Assembly: GCF_002959965.1 (NCBI RefSeq)
Contig: NZ_PREV01000026.1
Span: 2,517,424 to 2,581,423, forward strand
Reading direction: 5' to 3'
Length of the DNA: 64,000 nt
From: Microbulbifer pacificus
Lineage (GTDB): Bacteria; Pseudomonadota; Gammaproteobacteria; Pseudomonadales; Cellvibrionaceae
Of the stretch, positions 34,652 through 44,351 are shown one piece after another (positions within the stretch are counted from its first letter, which is position 1; the number at the start of each line of letters is the position of its first letter). The position numbers and the translations under genes were made by a program. A model generated the notes under the pieces. It made no database searches, was not told the DNA's origin, and saw nothing but the letters and a program-made list of their open reading frames with translations.

Positions 34652-34767
34652 GGTCGCATCGCCGCAAATTCTGGCGCTCAATTGGCCATCCCTCTATTAT
34701 CTCCCGATCATTTCGGGGAGCTGTGCTGCAGTTTCCGCTAATAAAAATCCAGATTGCGAGTGACTGC

Positions 34768-36975
34768 ATGAAACGGAAACTGTTTTTCCTGCTGGGCTGC
34801 GCTTTTGCCAGCCATTCTTCTGCCGAACAACTGACTATCGACAGAATATTCTCCGATCCCGCCTTGAGCGGCACCAGCCCGCGTGCGCTGCAGTACTCTC
34901 CCGATGGTAGCCGGGTCACCTTTCTGAAAGGTCGCGACGAAGACTACAACCGCTACGACCTGTGGGAATACCGTCTGAAAGACGGCGAGACCCGCATGCT
35001 GGTGAACTCCGATAAGCTCCACTCCGGTGAGGAAAATCTTTCCGACGAGGAAAAGGCCCGCCGCGAACGCCAGCGTATTTTCGGCAGCGGCATCATGGAG
35101 TACAGCTGGTCCAAGGATGGTAAGTCCCTGCTGTTCCCTCTGGCCGGTGACGTGTTCTATTACGAGCTGCAAAACGGCAAGTCCAAGCGCCTGACCGAAA
35201 CCGAAGCCTTCGAAACCGATGTACGGGTGTCTCCCAAGGGACATTTTGTTTCCTTTATCCGCGACCAGAATATTTTTGTGGTCGACCTGGCGACCGGCAA
35301 GGAGAGCCAGCTCACCACCGATGGAAAGGGCCCGATCAAGAACGGCATGGCGGAGTTTGTGGCTCAGGAAGAAATGGACCGCATGACCGGCTACTGGTGG
35401 TCGCCGGATGAGAAGCGCATCGCCTTCCTGCAGGTGGACGAAAGCCCGGTGGATGAAGTGACCCGCAGTGAGATCTACGCGGATCGCATCGACATGATCC
35501 AGCAGCGTTATCCCGCGGCGGGTCGCCCCAATGTAAAAATCAAACTGGGTGTACTCGATCTCGCCAGCGGCAAGACCCAGTGGCTGGATCTTGGCAAGGA
35601 TCAGGATATTTACATTCCGCGGGTCCAGTGGGCGCGCGATAACCTGCTGTCTTACCAGTGGCAGAACCGCAGCCAGCAAAAGCTGGAACTGCGTTTTGTT
35701 GATATCCCCAGCGGCAAGACCCGTGTTGCGCTCACAGAAACCAGTGATACCTGGGTCAACCTGTTTCACGACCTGCGTTTCCTGAAAGACAGTGACCGCT
35801 TTGTGTGGGCCTCGGAAAAAGACGGCTTCAAACACCTCTACCTGTACGATTTCAGCGGCAAGCAGCTGGCGCAACTGACCCGTGGCGAGTGGGCCATCGA
35901 CGAACTGGAGGCGCTGGACGAAAAGACCGGCAAGGTCTACTTCTCCGGTCGCAAAGACACGCCGCTGGAACGCCACCTGTACGTGACCGACCTGAACGGT
36001 AAGGGCGAGATCAGCAGGATTTCCTCCCGTGCAGGTATGCACAGCATTGAGTTCGCCGACGATGCTTCCGGCTACATCGATACCTATTCCAATCCCACCA
36101 CTCCGGCGCAGGTGAGCCTGCACGGCGTGGACGGCAAGCGCGTGACCTGGCTGCAGGAAAACAAGGTAGAGAAGGGCCACCCGCTGTATCCCTATATGAG
36201 CGACTGGATCAAACCGGAATTTGGCGAGATCAAAGCACCGGAGGGTCACACCCTTTACTACCGTATGTACAAACCCGCCGGCTTCGACCCGAAGAAAACC
36301 TACCCGGTAATGGTGTTCCTGTACGGTGGCCCTCATGCGCAGCTGGTGACCAACAGCTGGGACAGACCCTTCAACCAGTTCATGGCCCAGCAGGGTTATG
36401 TCGTATTCACCCTCGACAACCGCGGTTCTGCCAATCGCGGCAAAAAATTCGAAGACCCGATCTTCAAGAAAATGGGCAGTGCGGAAGTGGATGATCAGGT
36501 GACCGGGGTGAAATTCCTGCGCAGCCTGCCGTTCATCGACCCGGAGCGTATCGGGGTCTATGGTCATAGCTACGGCGGTTACATGGCGCTGATGACCATG
36601 TTCAAGGCCGGCGATTACTTCAAGGCGGGTATCTCCGGCGCGCCGGTGACCGACTGGGGGCTGTATGACACCCACTACACCGAGCGCTACATGGGCAACC
36701 CCAATGAAGTGCCGGAGGCCTACGAGGCATCATCTGTATTCCCTTACGCCAAGGACCTGAAGGGCGAACTGCTGATCTACCACGGCATGGCGGACGACAA
36801 CGTGCTGTTCACCAACACCACCAAACTGATCAAGCAGCTGCAGGACAATGACCAGCAGTTCGAGCTGATGACCTACCCGGGCAAAAAGCACAGTCTGCGC
36901 GGCAAGGAAACCGGCAAGCACTGGCATCAGATGATGAAGAACTTTTTTGACCGCACTTTGAAGGCCAACAACTGA
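34768..36975 (+). CDS. Dipeptidyl-peptidase IV-like S9 peptidase, exported
   Basis: A 735-residue prolyl oligopeptidase-family enzyme that removes X-Pro (or similar) dipeptides. Signal MKRKLFFLLGCAFASHSSA-E; N-terminal eight-bladed propeller (DPP4_N) with the substrate amino-terminus motif QEEMDRMTGYWW; C-terminal alpha/beta hydrolase with Ser601 in YGHSYGGYM, Asp676/677 in GMADDNV and His708 in KKHSLRG. Catalytic residues are complete, so it should be active in the periplasm. The frame opens 15 codons earlier but the signal peptide starts at this Met. It ends at a strong terminator. No operon partner is apparent, though peptide-derived amino acids would suit the neighbouring amino-acid genes. 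Confidence 0.92.
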   Translation: MKRKLFFLLGCAFASHSSAEQLTIDRIFSDPALSGTSPRALQYSPDGSRVTFLKGRDEDYNRYDLWEYRLKDGETRMLVNSDKLHSGEENLSDEEKARRERQRIFGSGIMEYSWSKDGKSLLFPLAGDVFYYELQNGKSKRLTETEAFETDVRVSPKGHFVSFIRDQNIFVVDLATGKESQLTTDGKGPIKNGMAEFVAQEEMDRMTGYWWSPDEKRIAFLQVDESPVDEVTRSEIYADRIDMIQQRYPAAGRPNVKIKLGVLDLASGKTQWLDLGKDQDIYIPRVQWARDNLLSYQWQNRSQQKLELRFVDIPSGKTRVALTETSDTWVNLFHDLRFLKDSDRFVWASEKDGFKHLYLYDFSGKQLAQLTRGEWAIDELEALDEKTGKVYFSGRKDTPLERHLYVTDLNGKGEISRISSRAGMHSIEFADDASGYIDTYSNPTTPAQVSLHGVDGKRVTWLQENKVEKGHPLYPYMSDWIKPEFGEIKAPEGHTLYYRMYKPAGFDPKKTYPVMVFLYGGPHAQLVTNSWDRPFNQFMAQQGYVVFTLDNRGSANRGKKFEDPIFKKMGSAEVDDQVTGVKFLRSLPFIDPERIGVYGHSYGGYMALMTMFKAGDYFKAGISGAPVTDWGLYDTHYTERYMGNPNEVPEAYEASSVFPYAKDLKGELLIYHGMADDNVLFTNTTKLIKQLQDNDQQFELMTYPGKKHSLRGKETGKHWHQMMKNFFDRTLKANN

Positions 36976-36997
36976 AACGTGTGATGAATCCGTAAGG

Positions 36998-37029
36998 AAA
37001 AGGGGCTTCAATTGAAGCCCCTTTTTTTT
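36998..37029. terminator. Strong bidirectional terminator
   Basis: AAGGGGCTTCAATTGAAGCC + CCTT is a perfect self-complementary stem, with A's before and eight T's after, between the convergent peptidase and metallophosphatase genes. Confidence 0.92.
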
Positions 37030-37049
37030 GTTGTGCGTGCGGTGAAGCC

Positions 37050-39536
37050 TCAGTTCGCGCAGGCCGCTTCCAGTTTCAGCAGCGGCCCCTGTCCAGTTTC
37101 CTTGGACGTTATGTCCACGCCGTTACTGCCGTTTTGTGGCGCAATGACCAGGCCGGTATTGCCGCCGGAAATCCACGCTTCTACCAGCCCCGAGTCGAGC
37201 AGATCGATCTGGCGGGTTCCGGTGCTGGACGGAACAAATGTCGCAGCCAGATTCCCGAGTGCGTTGTCGCCGCCCACGGAATTCCAGCTCGCGCTACCTT
37301 CCTGCCAGTTGCCATTGGCCTGATATACGCCATAGGTGTTGCTGGATTTGTCGGTCACATTCAGCTCCAAAATCGCACGGGTGAAATTGCTGCAGTGTTC
37401 CACCCCTGACAGATCGAAGCGGATCAGGGTATACAATTTTCCGTAATAGCTGTCGCTGCCGTCTGCGAGAAGCCCGTCGTCGTGACCGTCGTAGTTGCTG
37501 CCGGCACGGCCGGAGGCGATAAATACGTCGTCACTCGCTGCCTGGGTAAACTGCTGCACACTGCTGCCGCCAGAAGAGCCGGACCCGGATGAACTGGAGC
37601 TCGAAGAGCTGGAGCCGCCAGAGCTTGACGAGCCGCTGCCGCAATCCGCATCCACCCGCAGTACCGGTGTAAGTCCGGTTTCCTTGGAGCTCATATCCAC
37701 ACCGTCGGTACCGCCTTTTGACGCGATCACCAGGCCCGTGTTTGTACCTGCGAGCCAGGACATGATCGTGACGGTATCTATTGCGATTTGACGTACACCC
37801 GTGGATGAGGGCGTGAAACTGGCGGCTTCGGCTCCGAGGTTGGCGGTACCGCCGACGTTGTTCCAGGTGGCTGAACTTTCCGTCCAGTTGTTGTTGGCGA
37901 GGTAAACACCATAGCTGTTGTTGGAAAGATTGGTGACATTGATCTCCAGTGTGGCGGCGTTGATGGCGCAGCCCTGAAGTTCATCCGGATTGAACTTGAT
38001 CAGCGTCATCATCTGCCCGTACGTACTGTCGGCGCCATCGGCAAGCAGCCCCTCGCTGTCTCCATCAAAATTGGTGTTGGCCTGCGCGGAGGAAATGAAT
38101 ACGTCGTCGGTGGCGTTCATGGAAAACATCTCTCCGCTGCCGCCGGAGCCGCTGGATGAACTGCTTGAGGAGCCACCGGAAGACGAGCCGCCCGAGGAGC
38201 CGGCAATCACGCTGCGGTTGGCGCCGTTGCGGTTCAGTGTCAGCGTTTCACCGACACCATTGGCGGACCACCAGTTGACGTTTGCGGGTAACAGCAATGG
38301 ATCGGCTTCCCGTTGCGCGTGCGAAAGTGTGGCAGCACTGCTGTCGAATTCCGCCGTGCGCACGGCCAACTGACCGGGACTGACCTGAATGACCTTGAAC
38401 TGCTGGATGCTGGCGAGATCGATGGTCCAGGATTTGGGGTCGTTGGCGGAGCGCGCCGGGGCGCCCCAGCTGCCTTCACCTACGTACACGGTGCCGCCGT
38501 TGCTGGTTGCGGAAAAATTATTGCCGCTGGGAACCAGTGCCTGGGTCAGTTTGGTGAGATGGGTGTCGGATTCCACCACCAAATTCATGCTGTAGTCGTA
38601 AAACGCCTGCGCCCACCAGTTGAACAGGGTGGGGTTGTCCGACTTGCCGGTGTAGTGGGGGAATATCGGCTTGTGATATTGCGCGAAGCGCCAGTTGCTG
38701 TTGCTGCCATAGGCGGATAGGTCGCTCTGCAGCCAGTTGTTCATACTGGCGGCGTAGGAAGACCAGCCACTGTTCTGGAACTGGCTGTTGAGGGTGTACA
38801 CCCGAAGCAGCGGAGAAACCTGCACCGCGCCGTAGGTATCGTTCGGGTTACAGTTACCGTCTTCATTGAAGTCGACACCGAACACCTGGCACAGGGTGGA
38901 GTAGTTATTGTCTTCGTGGTTGCCGTGGGTTGGGATCAGCGGATAGATACGTTTGTAGCTGATGCCGTCGATCTGGTCGCTGGAATAGGTCAGTGTCCAG
39001 TCGTCGAGAAAGGCACTCATCTGCGATGCGCTGTTGGCATCGGTAAAGTCACCGCCGTGCATGATTGCGAGTGGGCGGATTTTTGCCAGCAGCTGGTTGC
39101 CCTGACGACGGGTAGTGTGGCCGGTTCGGGTGTCACCACCGGCGATGAGTACGAACGGCTCGGCGGTGTCCGGCGCGGTCTTGAACCAGAAGCGCTCGCC
39201 GCAGCCATTCTGGTCGCACACGCGGAAATAGACGGAAGAATCCGGCGTGAGGTTTTCCAGGCGTACAAAGTGACTTGTGATGCTGCCACCGAAGGTGCGT
39301 GTGGCATCGACCGAGGCGTTACTCCAGCTGCTCTCGCTGGTGCTGTAGCCGTAACTGACATAGGGGTTGCTACTGCTGCCGTTGGGTGAGAAACCAATGA
39401 CGGCGCTGTTACTGCCGTCTTTGTCCCACACCAGACGGTAGTGCTTGGTGGCCGCGTTGGCATCGGCGGCGGCGAATACGGACATCAGTCCCGCTACACC
39501 TGTTGCCAGCGCGAAACTGCCCAGAGAGGTTTTCAT
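37050..39536 (-). CDS. Secreted purple-acid-phosphatase-like metallophosphatase with two CBM96/DNRLRE-type domains
   Basis: An 828-residue multidomain secreted protein. Signal (1-29), fibronectin/purple-acid-phosphatase N-domain (30-120), metallophosphoesterase domain with Asp135 (GGDTR), Asp163 (GGDFTD), Asn206-His207 (GNHE), His288 (YHKP) and a variant last site SDTH (His326) instead of GHxH. A poly-Ser/Gly linker (about 447-468) joins a beta-rich domain, a second poly-Ser linker (about 628-660) joins a related one; both start DDVFI and contain TYGxxxTLIxF and WNxVGG, as in DNRLRE/CBM96 modules. Such linkers are typical of Cellvibrionales secreted enzymes. It probably frees phosphate from polymer-bound phosphoesters. 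It follows the DUF1566 gene by 78 bp. Confidence 0.85.
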   Translation of the reverse strand: MKTSLGSFALATGVAGLMSVFAAADANAATKHYRLVWDKDGSNSAVIGFSPNGSSSNPYVSYGYSTSESSWSNASVDATRTFGGSITSHFVRLENLTPDSSVYFRVCDQNGCGERFWFKTAPDTAEPFVLIAGGDTRTGHTTRRQGNQLLAKIRPLAIMHGGDFTDANSASQMSAFLDDWTLTYSSDQIDGISYKRIYPLIPTHGNHEDNNYSTLCQVFGVDFNEDGNCNPNDTYGAVQVSPLLRVYTLNSQFQNSGWSSYAASMNNWLQSDLSAYGSNSNWRFAQYHKPIFPHYTGKSDNPTLFNWWAQAFYDYSMNLVVESDTHLTKLTQALVPSGNNFSATSNGGTVYVGEGSWGAPARSANDPKSWTIDLASIQQFKVIQVSPGQLAVRTAEFDSSAATLSHAQREADPLLLPANVNWWSANGVGETLTLNRNGANRSVIAGSSGGSSSGGSSSSSSSGSGGSGEMFSMNATDDVFISSAQANTNFDGDSEGLLADGADSTYGQMMTLIKFNPDELQGCAINAATLEINVTNLSNNSYGVYLANNNWTESSATWNNVGGTANLGAEAASFTPSSTGVRQIAIDTVTIMSWLAGTNTGLVIASKGGTDGVDMSSKETGLTPVLRVDADCGSGSSSSGGSSSSSSSSSGSGSSGGSSVQQFTQAASDDVFIASGRAGSNYDGHDDGLLADGSDSYYGKLYTLIRFDLSGVEHCSNFTRAILELNVTDKSSNTYGVYQANGNWQEGSASWNSVGGDNALGNLAATFVPSSTGTRQIDLLDSGLVEAWISGGNTGLVIAPQNGSNGVDITSKETGQGPLLKLEAACAN

Positions 39537-39614
39537 GGGGAATTCCTTGTGCGTGATTTTTATGAAAGGAAAAAGACCAGAGGAATCGTTACCGCAGGGG
39601 CAGTGTGAGAGCGG

Positions 39615-40304
39615 TTAATGACAGCTGTTTGAATCGGCGCTGACGAGGCGCACAAACGCCGCATTGCGATGTGGAATTGTGAACTGTTCCCCATCGACAA
39701 AACTGATCGCCTCGGCTCCGCGGTGCAGGTACCGGTATACATCCGGCAAGGCCTCGCCCTCATCGCCCGTCCAGTAGTCGCCGCGTTTGGTATGTGGGAA
39801 ATAATCCGTATCAATTTTCGCCTGGCCGGCTTTGGCTTGGGGGTACACCAGTGTGGCGAGTTCTGCGGCGGTGGGTAGCCGCCAGTTGTTTTCGCCGCAT
39901 AATTTTTGCTGGTTGGTGCGGCGGATCAGGTCTTCGGTATCGCAGCGTGTCTCCTCAAAATAGCAGTCGCCATTATCGGGAACACCAACCTCCGGCAGCG
40001 GTTCGGCCCGCTCTGTCCGTGCCGCGGTGTGGAATCCCGGCGGATTTGCGAGATACCAGGAGTAGGTCCAGAGACCGTCGTGGATGCCTTCATCGTCGGT
40101 TTTCACTTCCCACAACAGACCACTGCTGTTGTCGCACACACAGGACCAGGGGCCGCTCCAGGGAGCGATGACCTGCCCCGCGGCGTCGCGCTTGGTGAGG
40201 TGATAGGGAGCCGCTTCTGGCGGAGGTGGCTGGTGCAGGACGGCCGCGGTAACGACGGCGATCGGCAGGCCGGCGAAATACAGGGCGCGTTGCCAGATCT
40301 TCAT
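39615..40304 (-). CDS. Membrane-anchored DUF1566 (Lcl C-terminal-like) domain protein
   Basis: A 229-residue protein. The ATG at 40304 overlaps the previous stop as ATGA and has GGAG eight bases upstream; the 25 codons in front are within the preceding gene. An N-terminal hydrophobic segment (8-25) is a signal or anchor, then DUF1566 with NNSGLLWEVKTDD, WRLPTAAELATLV, YWTGDE and FVRLVSA. Four or more cysteines (CVCDN, GDCYFEETRC) suggest disulphides or cofactor binding. In other bacteria this domain occurs in surface or redox-related proteins. The tight coupling to the b561/EB_dh gene suggests that it belongs to the same membrane complex; its function is not known. Confidence 0.8.
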   Translation of the reverse strand: MKIWQRALYFAGLPIAVVTAAVLHQPPPPEAAPYHLTKRDAAGQVIAPWSGPWSCVCDNSSGLLWEVKTDDEGIHDGLWTYSWYLANPPGFHTAARTERAEPLPEVGVPDNGDCYFEETRCDTEDLIRRTNQQKLCGENNWRLPTAAELATLVYPQAKAGQAKIDTDYFPHTKRGDYWTGDEGEALPDVYRYLHRGAEAISFVDGEQFTIPHRNAAFVRLVSADSNSCH

Positions 40305-41890
40305 GGCCGCAGCTCCAGTTGGATGGCGCGGGTGTGACGGGTGTGGGCGATCTGCGCGCGGTCGAAGGCGGAAACCCACAGACAGATACCATCACGGATC
40401 GGCACATCCAGTGAGGAGCCGGTGACCAGCTTGCGCGCCATTTCCAGCGTCCAGTACCCATCGTGCCACTGTGCCCGCGCGCGTACATCGGCGCGGTCGC
40501 CTTCGAAACGGTTGGAGTTGTAGATCACCGATGGCATGACGGTGCCTTCGGGATAGAGCTGATCCGTCTCCGCAGAGTAGGGCTGATAATCAAACCAGGA
40601 GGCAACCCAGTGTGGCGGTGTTTCCCGGTGCGTTTCCGCTTGCTGATAGGCCGCCAGTTGCCGCGGGTTTAGCGGCAGGCGCTTGGGGATGACGGTTCCC
40701 GGGCGATACCACTGCCAGTTCATCACATAGGCGCCGGACTCTTTTCCGTCCTGCTGGTAGCCTGCGGTGTAGCGGCGCGAGCCCGGGCGGGGGAGGTCCG
40801 GGCTGGCGATATAGTTGTCGTCTGCCAGATACATGTCGTTGGTGCGCACCGCCTTCCAGTGCCAGAGGTCGTGCAGCTGGCCATTGTCGCTGTAGTGATA
40901 GCCCTTGCCGTGCCAGTTTGCCGGCCCTTCCTTTAACGGATTTCTTCCCAGATGTGCGGTGCCGGCGGCGGCGAACTCGCAGTCGTGCGAGAGCAGTACC
41001 GCAAACTTGTCTTCGTAATGACGAGTCTCGTTGAACAGGTGAAACCCCTGCTGCTGCACTTCCCAGCCGTGTGCGGTTTTCAGCAATGGCAGGTGCGCCA
41101 GGCTTTCGTCGGGATCCCGCCAGCGTGCTTGCAGGTAAAACTCCTCGCCGTTGTGCAGCGCACGAAGCTCTACCTCGGTTGCGCCGTTCTCGAAGTTGGC
41201 ACCGCCATCGGTAAACACGTAAAGCGGAGGGGCACTTTGCCATGGCGACTCCGCGGCATCGCCGTCGATCTCCAGCGGTATATTCAGTGGGATGGCGTTG
41301 GCGGTGAGAATGAAGTGGCTCTGGTGGCGGAGCGTTGCCCAGCCCAGTGATGCCAGCAACAGGCCCGTGACGATAATGGCGAGTCCGGACTTCGTGCCAA
41401 CGCGCGTGTGTTGCGGCACCAGTATGGCGGCGGGCACCCGTCGCCCCCAGCGAATTCCGTAGAGACCGCCGTGAAGGAATAAATACAGCAGCACGCACAG
41501 GGCGCAGATCAGATGCACCTGCCGCAGGTCCGTGCCGATAAACAGCAGCCAGCCACTGGCGATGACCGTACCAAGCAGTGGGTAACCGACCCGAATGATG
41601 ACCCGGTGCCAGCCCGGCCAGCGCCAGAGGCGCGGGGTGGTCGCAGATACACTGCGCAGACAGTGCAAGACAAAACCGGCCGCCGCCAGGGTAAATACCA
41701 GCGCACTGAGAAAGTGCAGCCGGTGTACCTCGCCCTGGGGCAGAAGCTCCTCGAGGTGCAGGAGTGCCGGTTGCGACAGCGTGGCGATACGCAGGCCGGT
41801 AAACAGACTCACCAGTACGGCAATGATGGCGGCGCAATGGGTAATAACCCAGAGGAGGCTCTTTTGCCGTGAGGTGTGTGTGGCGGGCAC
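40301..41890 (-). CDS. Cytochrome b561-like / ethylbenzene-dehydrogenase-type heme domain fusion
   Basis: About 529 residues. The GTG at 41890 is favoured because GGGGGA stands upstream; a TTG at 41905 is the other option. The N-terminal 190 residues contain five hydrophobic helices with histidines placed for b-hemes (LLWVITHCAA, EVHRLHFLSAL, LYLFLHGGLYG), as in cytochrome b561-type quinol-linked electron carriers. The rest is an EB_dh-like beta domain that binds heme in the periplasm: IPLEIDGDAAESPWQSAPPL, VELRALHNGEEFYLQARW, KFAVLLSHDCEF, WHWKAVRTN, IRDGICLWVSAFDRA. The fusion would carry electrons from quinol to a periplasmic acceptor. It is divergent from a siderophore-type receptor across a Fur-like box. 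Confidence 0.75.
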   Translation of the reverse strand: MPATHTSRQKSLLWVITHCAAIIAVLVSLFTGLRIATLSQPALLHLEELLPQGEVHRLHFLSALVFTLAAAGFVLHCLRSVSATTPRLWRWPGWHRVIIRVGYPLLGTVIASGWLLFIGTDLRQVHLICALCVLLYLFLHGGLYGIRWGRRVPAAILVPQHTRVGTKSGLAIIVTGLLLASLGWATLRHQSHFILTANAIPLNIPLEIDGDAAESPWQSAPPLYVFTDGGANFENGATEVELRALHNGEEFYLQARWRDPDESLAHLPLLKTAHGWEVQQQGFHLFNETRHYEDKFAVLLSHDCEFAAAGTAHLGRNPLKEGPANWHGKGYHYSDNGQLHDLWHWKAVRTNDMYLADDNYIASPDLPRPGSRRYTAGYQQDGKESGAYVMNWQWYRPGTVIPKRLPLNPRQLAAYQQAETHRETPPHWVASWFDYQPYSAETDQLYPEGTVMPSVIYNSNRFEGDRADVRARAQWHDGYWTLEMARKLVTGSSLDVPIRDGICLWVSAFDRAQIAHTRHTRAIQLELRP

Positions 41891-42027
41891 GGATGGATCC
41901 CCCAAAAAGTCCGTCTCGGATAAGCGGTTACCGCAAACAGCCCAACAGGGTAAGCGGCGCCGGTGGCAGTTTGATGACGGCAGCCTGCCGTGGCGCGGTA
42001 AAAATGATGGAGCAAATGCAATAAAAT

Positions 42028-42046
42028 CTAAATGATAATCTGTTGC
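42028..42046. promoter_or_regulatory. Candidate Fur box between divergent iron genes
   Basis: CTAAATGATAATCTGTTGC contains an uninterrupted AATGATAATC and matches the 19-bp Fur consensus at 12 positions. It lies 68 bp before the receptor start and about 140 bp before the cytochrome gene, so it could control both. Confidence 0.65.
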
Positions 42047-42113
42047 ATTTAGGTTGTGTGTTCTTTAGACTCGCGTCCCAAATACATGGGGCTATCTCTG
42101 GGGGTACATAACG

Positions 42114-44237
42114 ATGCAATCCAGCCAACAAATGTTCACGCGCGGTCTGTTGGCAGCCGCGCTGTTTGCTGCCAATACCGCCATTGCTGAGGAGGTCAGC
42201 AGTTCTGACAGAGTCGAAAGCGTAGAGGTCGTGGGCGAGCAGTTGGATTCCTATCTGGTTAGCGACATGGATACTGCCACAGGCCTGGGGCTCTCCATCA
42301 TGGAGACACCGCAGTCCATTTCTGCGATTGGCCGCACGCAGATCGATGACTTCAACATGTACAACCTGAATGATGCGCTGCTGGCTGTTCCGGGTATCCA
42401 GGTTGAAAGTGTGGAAACCGACCGGACCTACTATTCTTCCCGCGGATTTGACGTGACCAACTTCCAGGTAGATGGCGTAGGTCTGCCATCTACCTACGGC
42501 AACCGCAGCGGCGAAACCGATACCTCTATTTACGAGCGTATTGAAGTTGTGCGCGGTGCGAATGGCCTGATGAGCGGCGCAGGGAATCCTTCGGCTACCG
42601 TAAACATGGTGCGCAAACGTCCAACCGACGATCTGCAGATGTCGTTCAACGCGACCGCCGGATCATGGGACAGTCTGCGTCTTGAGAGTGACGTTGCGGG
42701 TGTCCTCACAGATGGCCTGCGGGGCCGTGTGGTGATGACCAAGGAAGACCGGGAATCCTATCTGGACTTCTACGCCATGGACAAATCCGTGGTGTACGGT
42801 GCACTGGAAAAGGATCTGGGTAAATCCACGTTGTTAACCGTTGGCGCCAGCTACCAAAGCAGTCTCGCTGACAGTCCTCTGTGGGGCGCGCTACCACTGG
42901 TGTATTCCGACGGTACACCGACCGATTACGATGTGTCCGCGTCAACCTCGGCTGACTGGGCCTACTGGGACAATATCGAGAAAGAAGTCTTTGCGGAACT
43001 GAAACACGAATTTGCCAATGGCTGGGAACTCAAGGGTTACTACAGCACTACCGATATCGAAGGCGACAGCGAGCTGTTCTATATGTACAGCCTGCCGGAT
43101 CGCGATACAGACGTGGGGCTGATCGGCTACGCCAGCGGTTATACCCTGGACGCAAAACAGGACGTGTTTGACCTGCGTGTGTCCGGTACCTATCAGTTTC
43201 TGGGGCACGAGCACGACCTGTTGTTTGGTTACAACTGGTCCGAGGGTGCCACCAGGGAAATATCTCTTTACGATTACACCAATGGTTTCCCGCCGGTGGG
43301 TGACTTTACCCAGTGGAACGGCCAGACTCCGGTAAAACCGGTATTTACCGACGGGCTGACTGGCAGTAATTTCGATGAAGAACAGAGTGCGTGGTACGCG
43401 GCGACCCGCTTGCGTATGACCGACAGCCTGAGCCTGGTGAGTGGTGCTCGCGTGGTGAATTGGACAGCTGATGGTGACGGTTATGGTACCAGCAAGGTCA
43501 CCAAGGTTGACGGGAAGGTACTGCCCTACGCCGGCGTGGTGTACAGCATTGCCGACAATTACTCGCTGTACGCGAGTCATACCGAAACCTTCCGTGCCCA
43601 GGACGATATTGCCAAAGACCTGACCTTCATCGATCCAACCGAAGGCGTCAACGACGAGGTCGGAGTGAAAGGACAGTTCCTTGGTGGAAAGCTCATCGCC
43701 ACCCTGGCGTACTACCAAACCCAGCAGAACAATGTGGCTGAATTCGCCGGTCAGATAGAAGATCCCAACAATGATCAGGTGATGATCGACTATTACGAAG
43801 GTCGCGACTACGACAGTAAGGGTTATGACCTGACAGTAAGTGGCGAAATCATTGACGGTCTGAATATGGAGTTCAGTTACGCCAAGGTGGATATCGAAAA
43901 CAAGGCAGCCAATGGCTTGAACCGCGATTTTATCCCGGAGCAGACGGTGCGACTGTACGCGAGTTACCGGCCGCCGATGCTGGACCAACTCAAGGTGGGA
44001 GGTGGTCTCAACTGGCAGGATGATATTTCCCGAATGCACGCGGCAGGGCACAGGATCGAACAGGATGCCTATGCCATCCTGCAGCTATTTGCCAACTACA
44101 AGGTGAACGAGCAGTTGAGCTTTTCTGTTAATGGTGAAAACCTGACGGATGAGAAATACATCAGCAGTCTCTACTGGGATCAGGGCTTCTATGCTGCGCC
44201 GCGTAGCTTCAGTGCCTCGGTGAACTGGCGTTACTGA
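42114..44237 (+). CDS. TonB-dependent siderophore receptor (FpvA/FhuE-like)
   Basis: A 707-residue outer-membrane receptor, of the length usual for ferric-siderophore transporters. Signal 1-25 (ANTAIA-E), TonB box near VESVEVVGEQ, plug with METPQSISAIGRTQIDD, NLNDALLAVPGIQVE, YSSRGFDVTNFQVDGV and the siderophore-type EVVRGANGLMSGAGNPSATV; barrel ends in FSASVNWRY. The EVVRGANGLM...GNPSATVNMVRKRP plug segment is the hallmark of the FhuE/FpvA/FoxA group. A Fur-like box is upstream and a PepSY protein downstream, so ferric-siderophore uptake is well supported; no siderophore synthesis genes are here, so it may use foreign siderophores. Confidence 0.9.
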   Translation: MQSSQQMFTRGLLAAALFAANTAIAEEVSSSDRVESVEVVGEQLDSYLVSDMDTATGLGLSIMETPQSISAIGRTQIDDFNMYNLNDALLAVPGIQVESVETDRTYYSSRGFDVTNFQVDGVGLPSTYGNRSGETDTSIYERIEVVRGANGLMSGAGNPSATVNMVRKRPTDDLQMSFNATAGSWDSLRLESDVAGVLTDGLRGRVVMTKEDRESYLDFYAMDKSVVYGALEKDLGKSTLLTVGASYQSSLADSPLWGALPLVYSDGTPTDYDVSASTSADWAYWDNIEKEVFAELKHEFANGWELKGYYSTTDIEGDSELFYMYSLPDRDTDVGLIGYASGYTLDAKQDVFDLRVSGTYQFLGHEHDLLFGYNWSEGATREISLYDYTNGFPPVGDFTQWNGQTPVKPVFTDGLTGSNFDEEQSAWYAATRLRMTDSLSLVSGARVVNWTADGDGYGTSKVTKVDGKVLPYAGVVYSIADNYSLYASHTETFRAQDDIAKDLTFIDPTEGVNDEVGVKGQFLGGKLIATLAYYQTQQNNVAEFAGQIEDPNNDQVMIDYYEGRDYDSKGYDLTVSGEIIDGLNMEFSYAKVDIENKAANGLNRDFIPEQTVRLYASYRPPMLDQLKVGGGLNWQDDISRMHAAGHRIEQDAYAILQLFANYKVNEQLSFSVNGENLTDEKYISSLYWDQGFYAAPRSFSASVNWRY

Positions 44238-44265
44238 TTCGCCGGTGTAAATCCGGGGTATCTCC

Positions 44266-44306
44266 GGGGGTGAAGACCATCGCTGTGGTCTTCACCCCGT
44301 TTGTAT
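44266..44306 (+). terminator. Hairpin after the siderophore receptor gene
   Basis: GGGGTGAAGACCA (44267-44279) pairs perfectly with TGGTCTTCACCCC (44285-44297), followed by GTTTGTATTT. The T-run is interrupted, so partial readthrough into the PepSY gene is possible. Confidence 0.65.
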
Positions 44307-44351
44307 TTGCGACTTCAGATTCTTGGCCGGTGTTATTCAAACGAGAACAAC

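Noticed and set aside
34738..36675. A 645-codon minus-strand open frame
   Set aside because: It mirrors the dipeptidyl-peptidase IV gene; GC-rich third positions keep the antisense frame open. The peptidase has complete catalytic motifs.
39537..39614. Pho-box-like CTTTCATAAAAATCACGC ahead of the metallophosphatase gene (minus strand)
   Set aside because: Only 11 of 18 positions fit and the second half-site is poor; not enough to list as a site.
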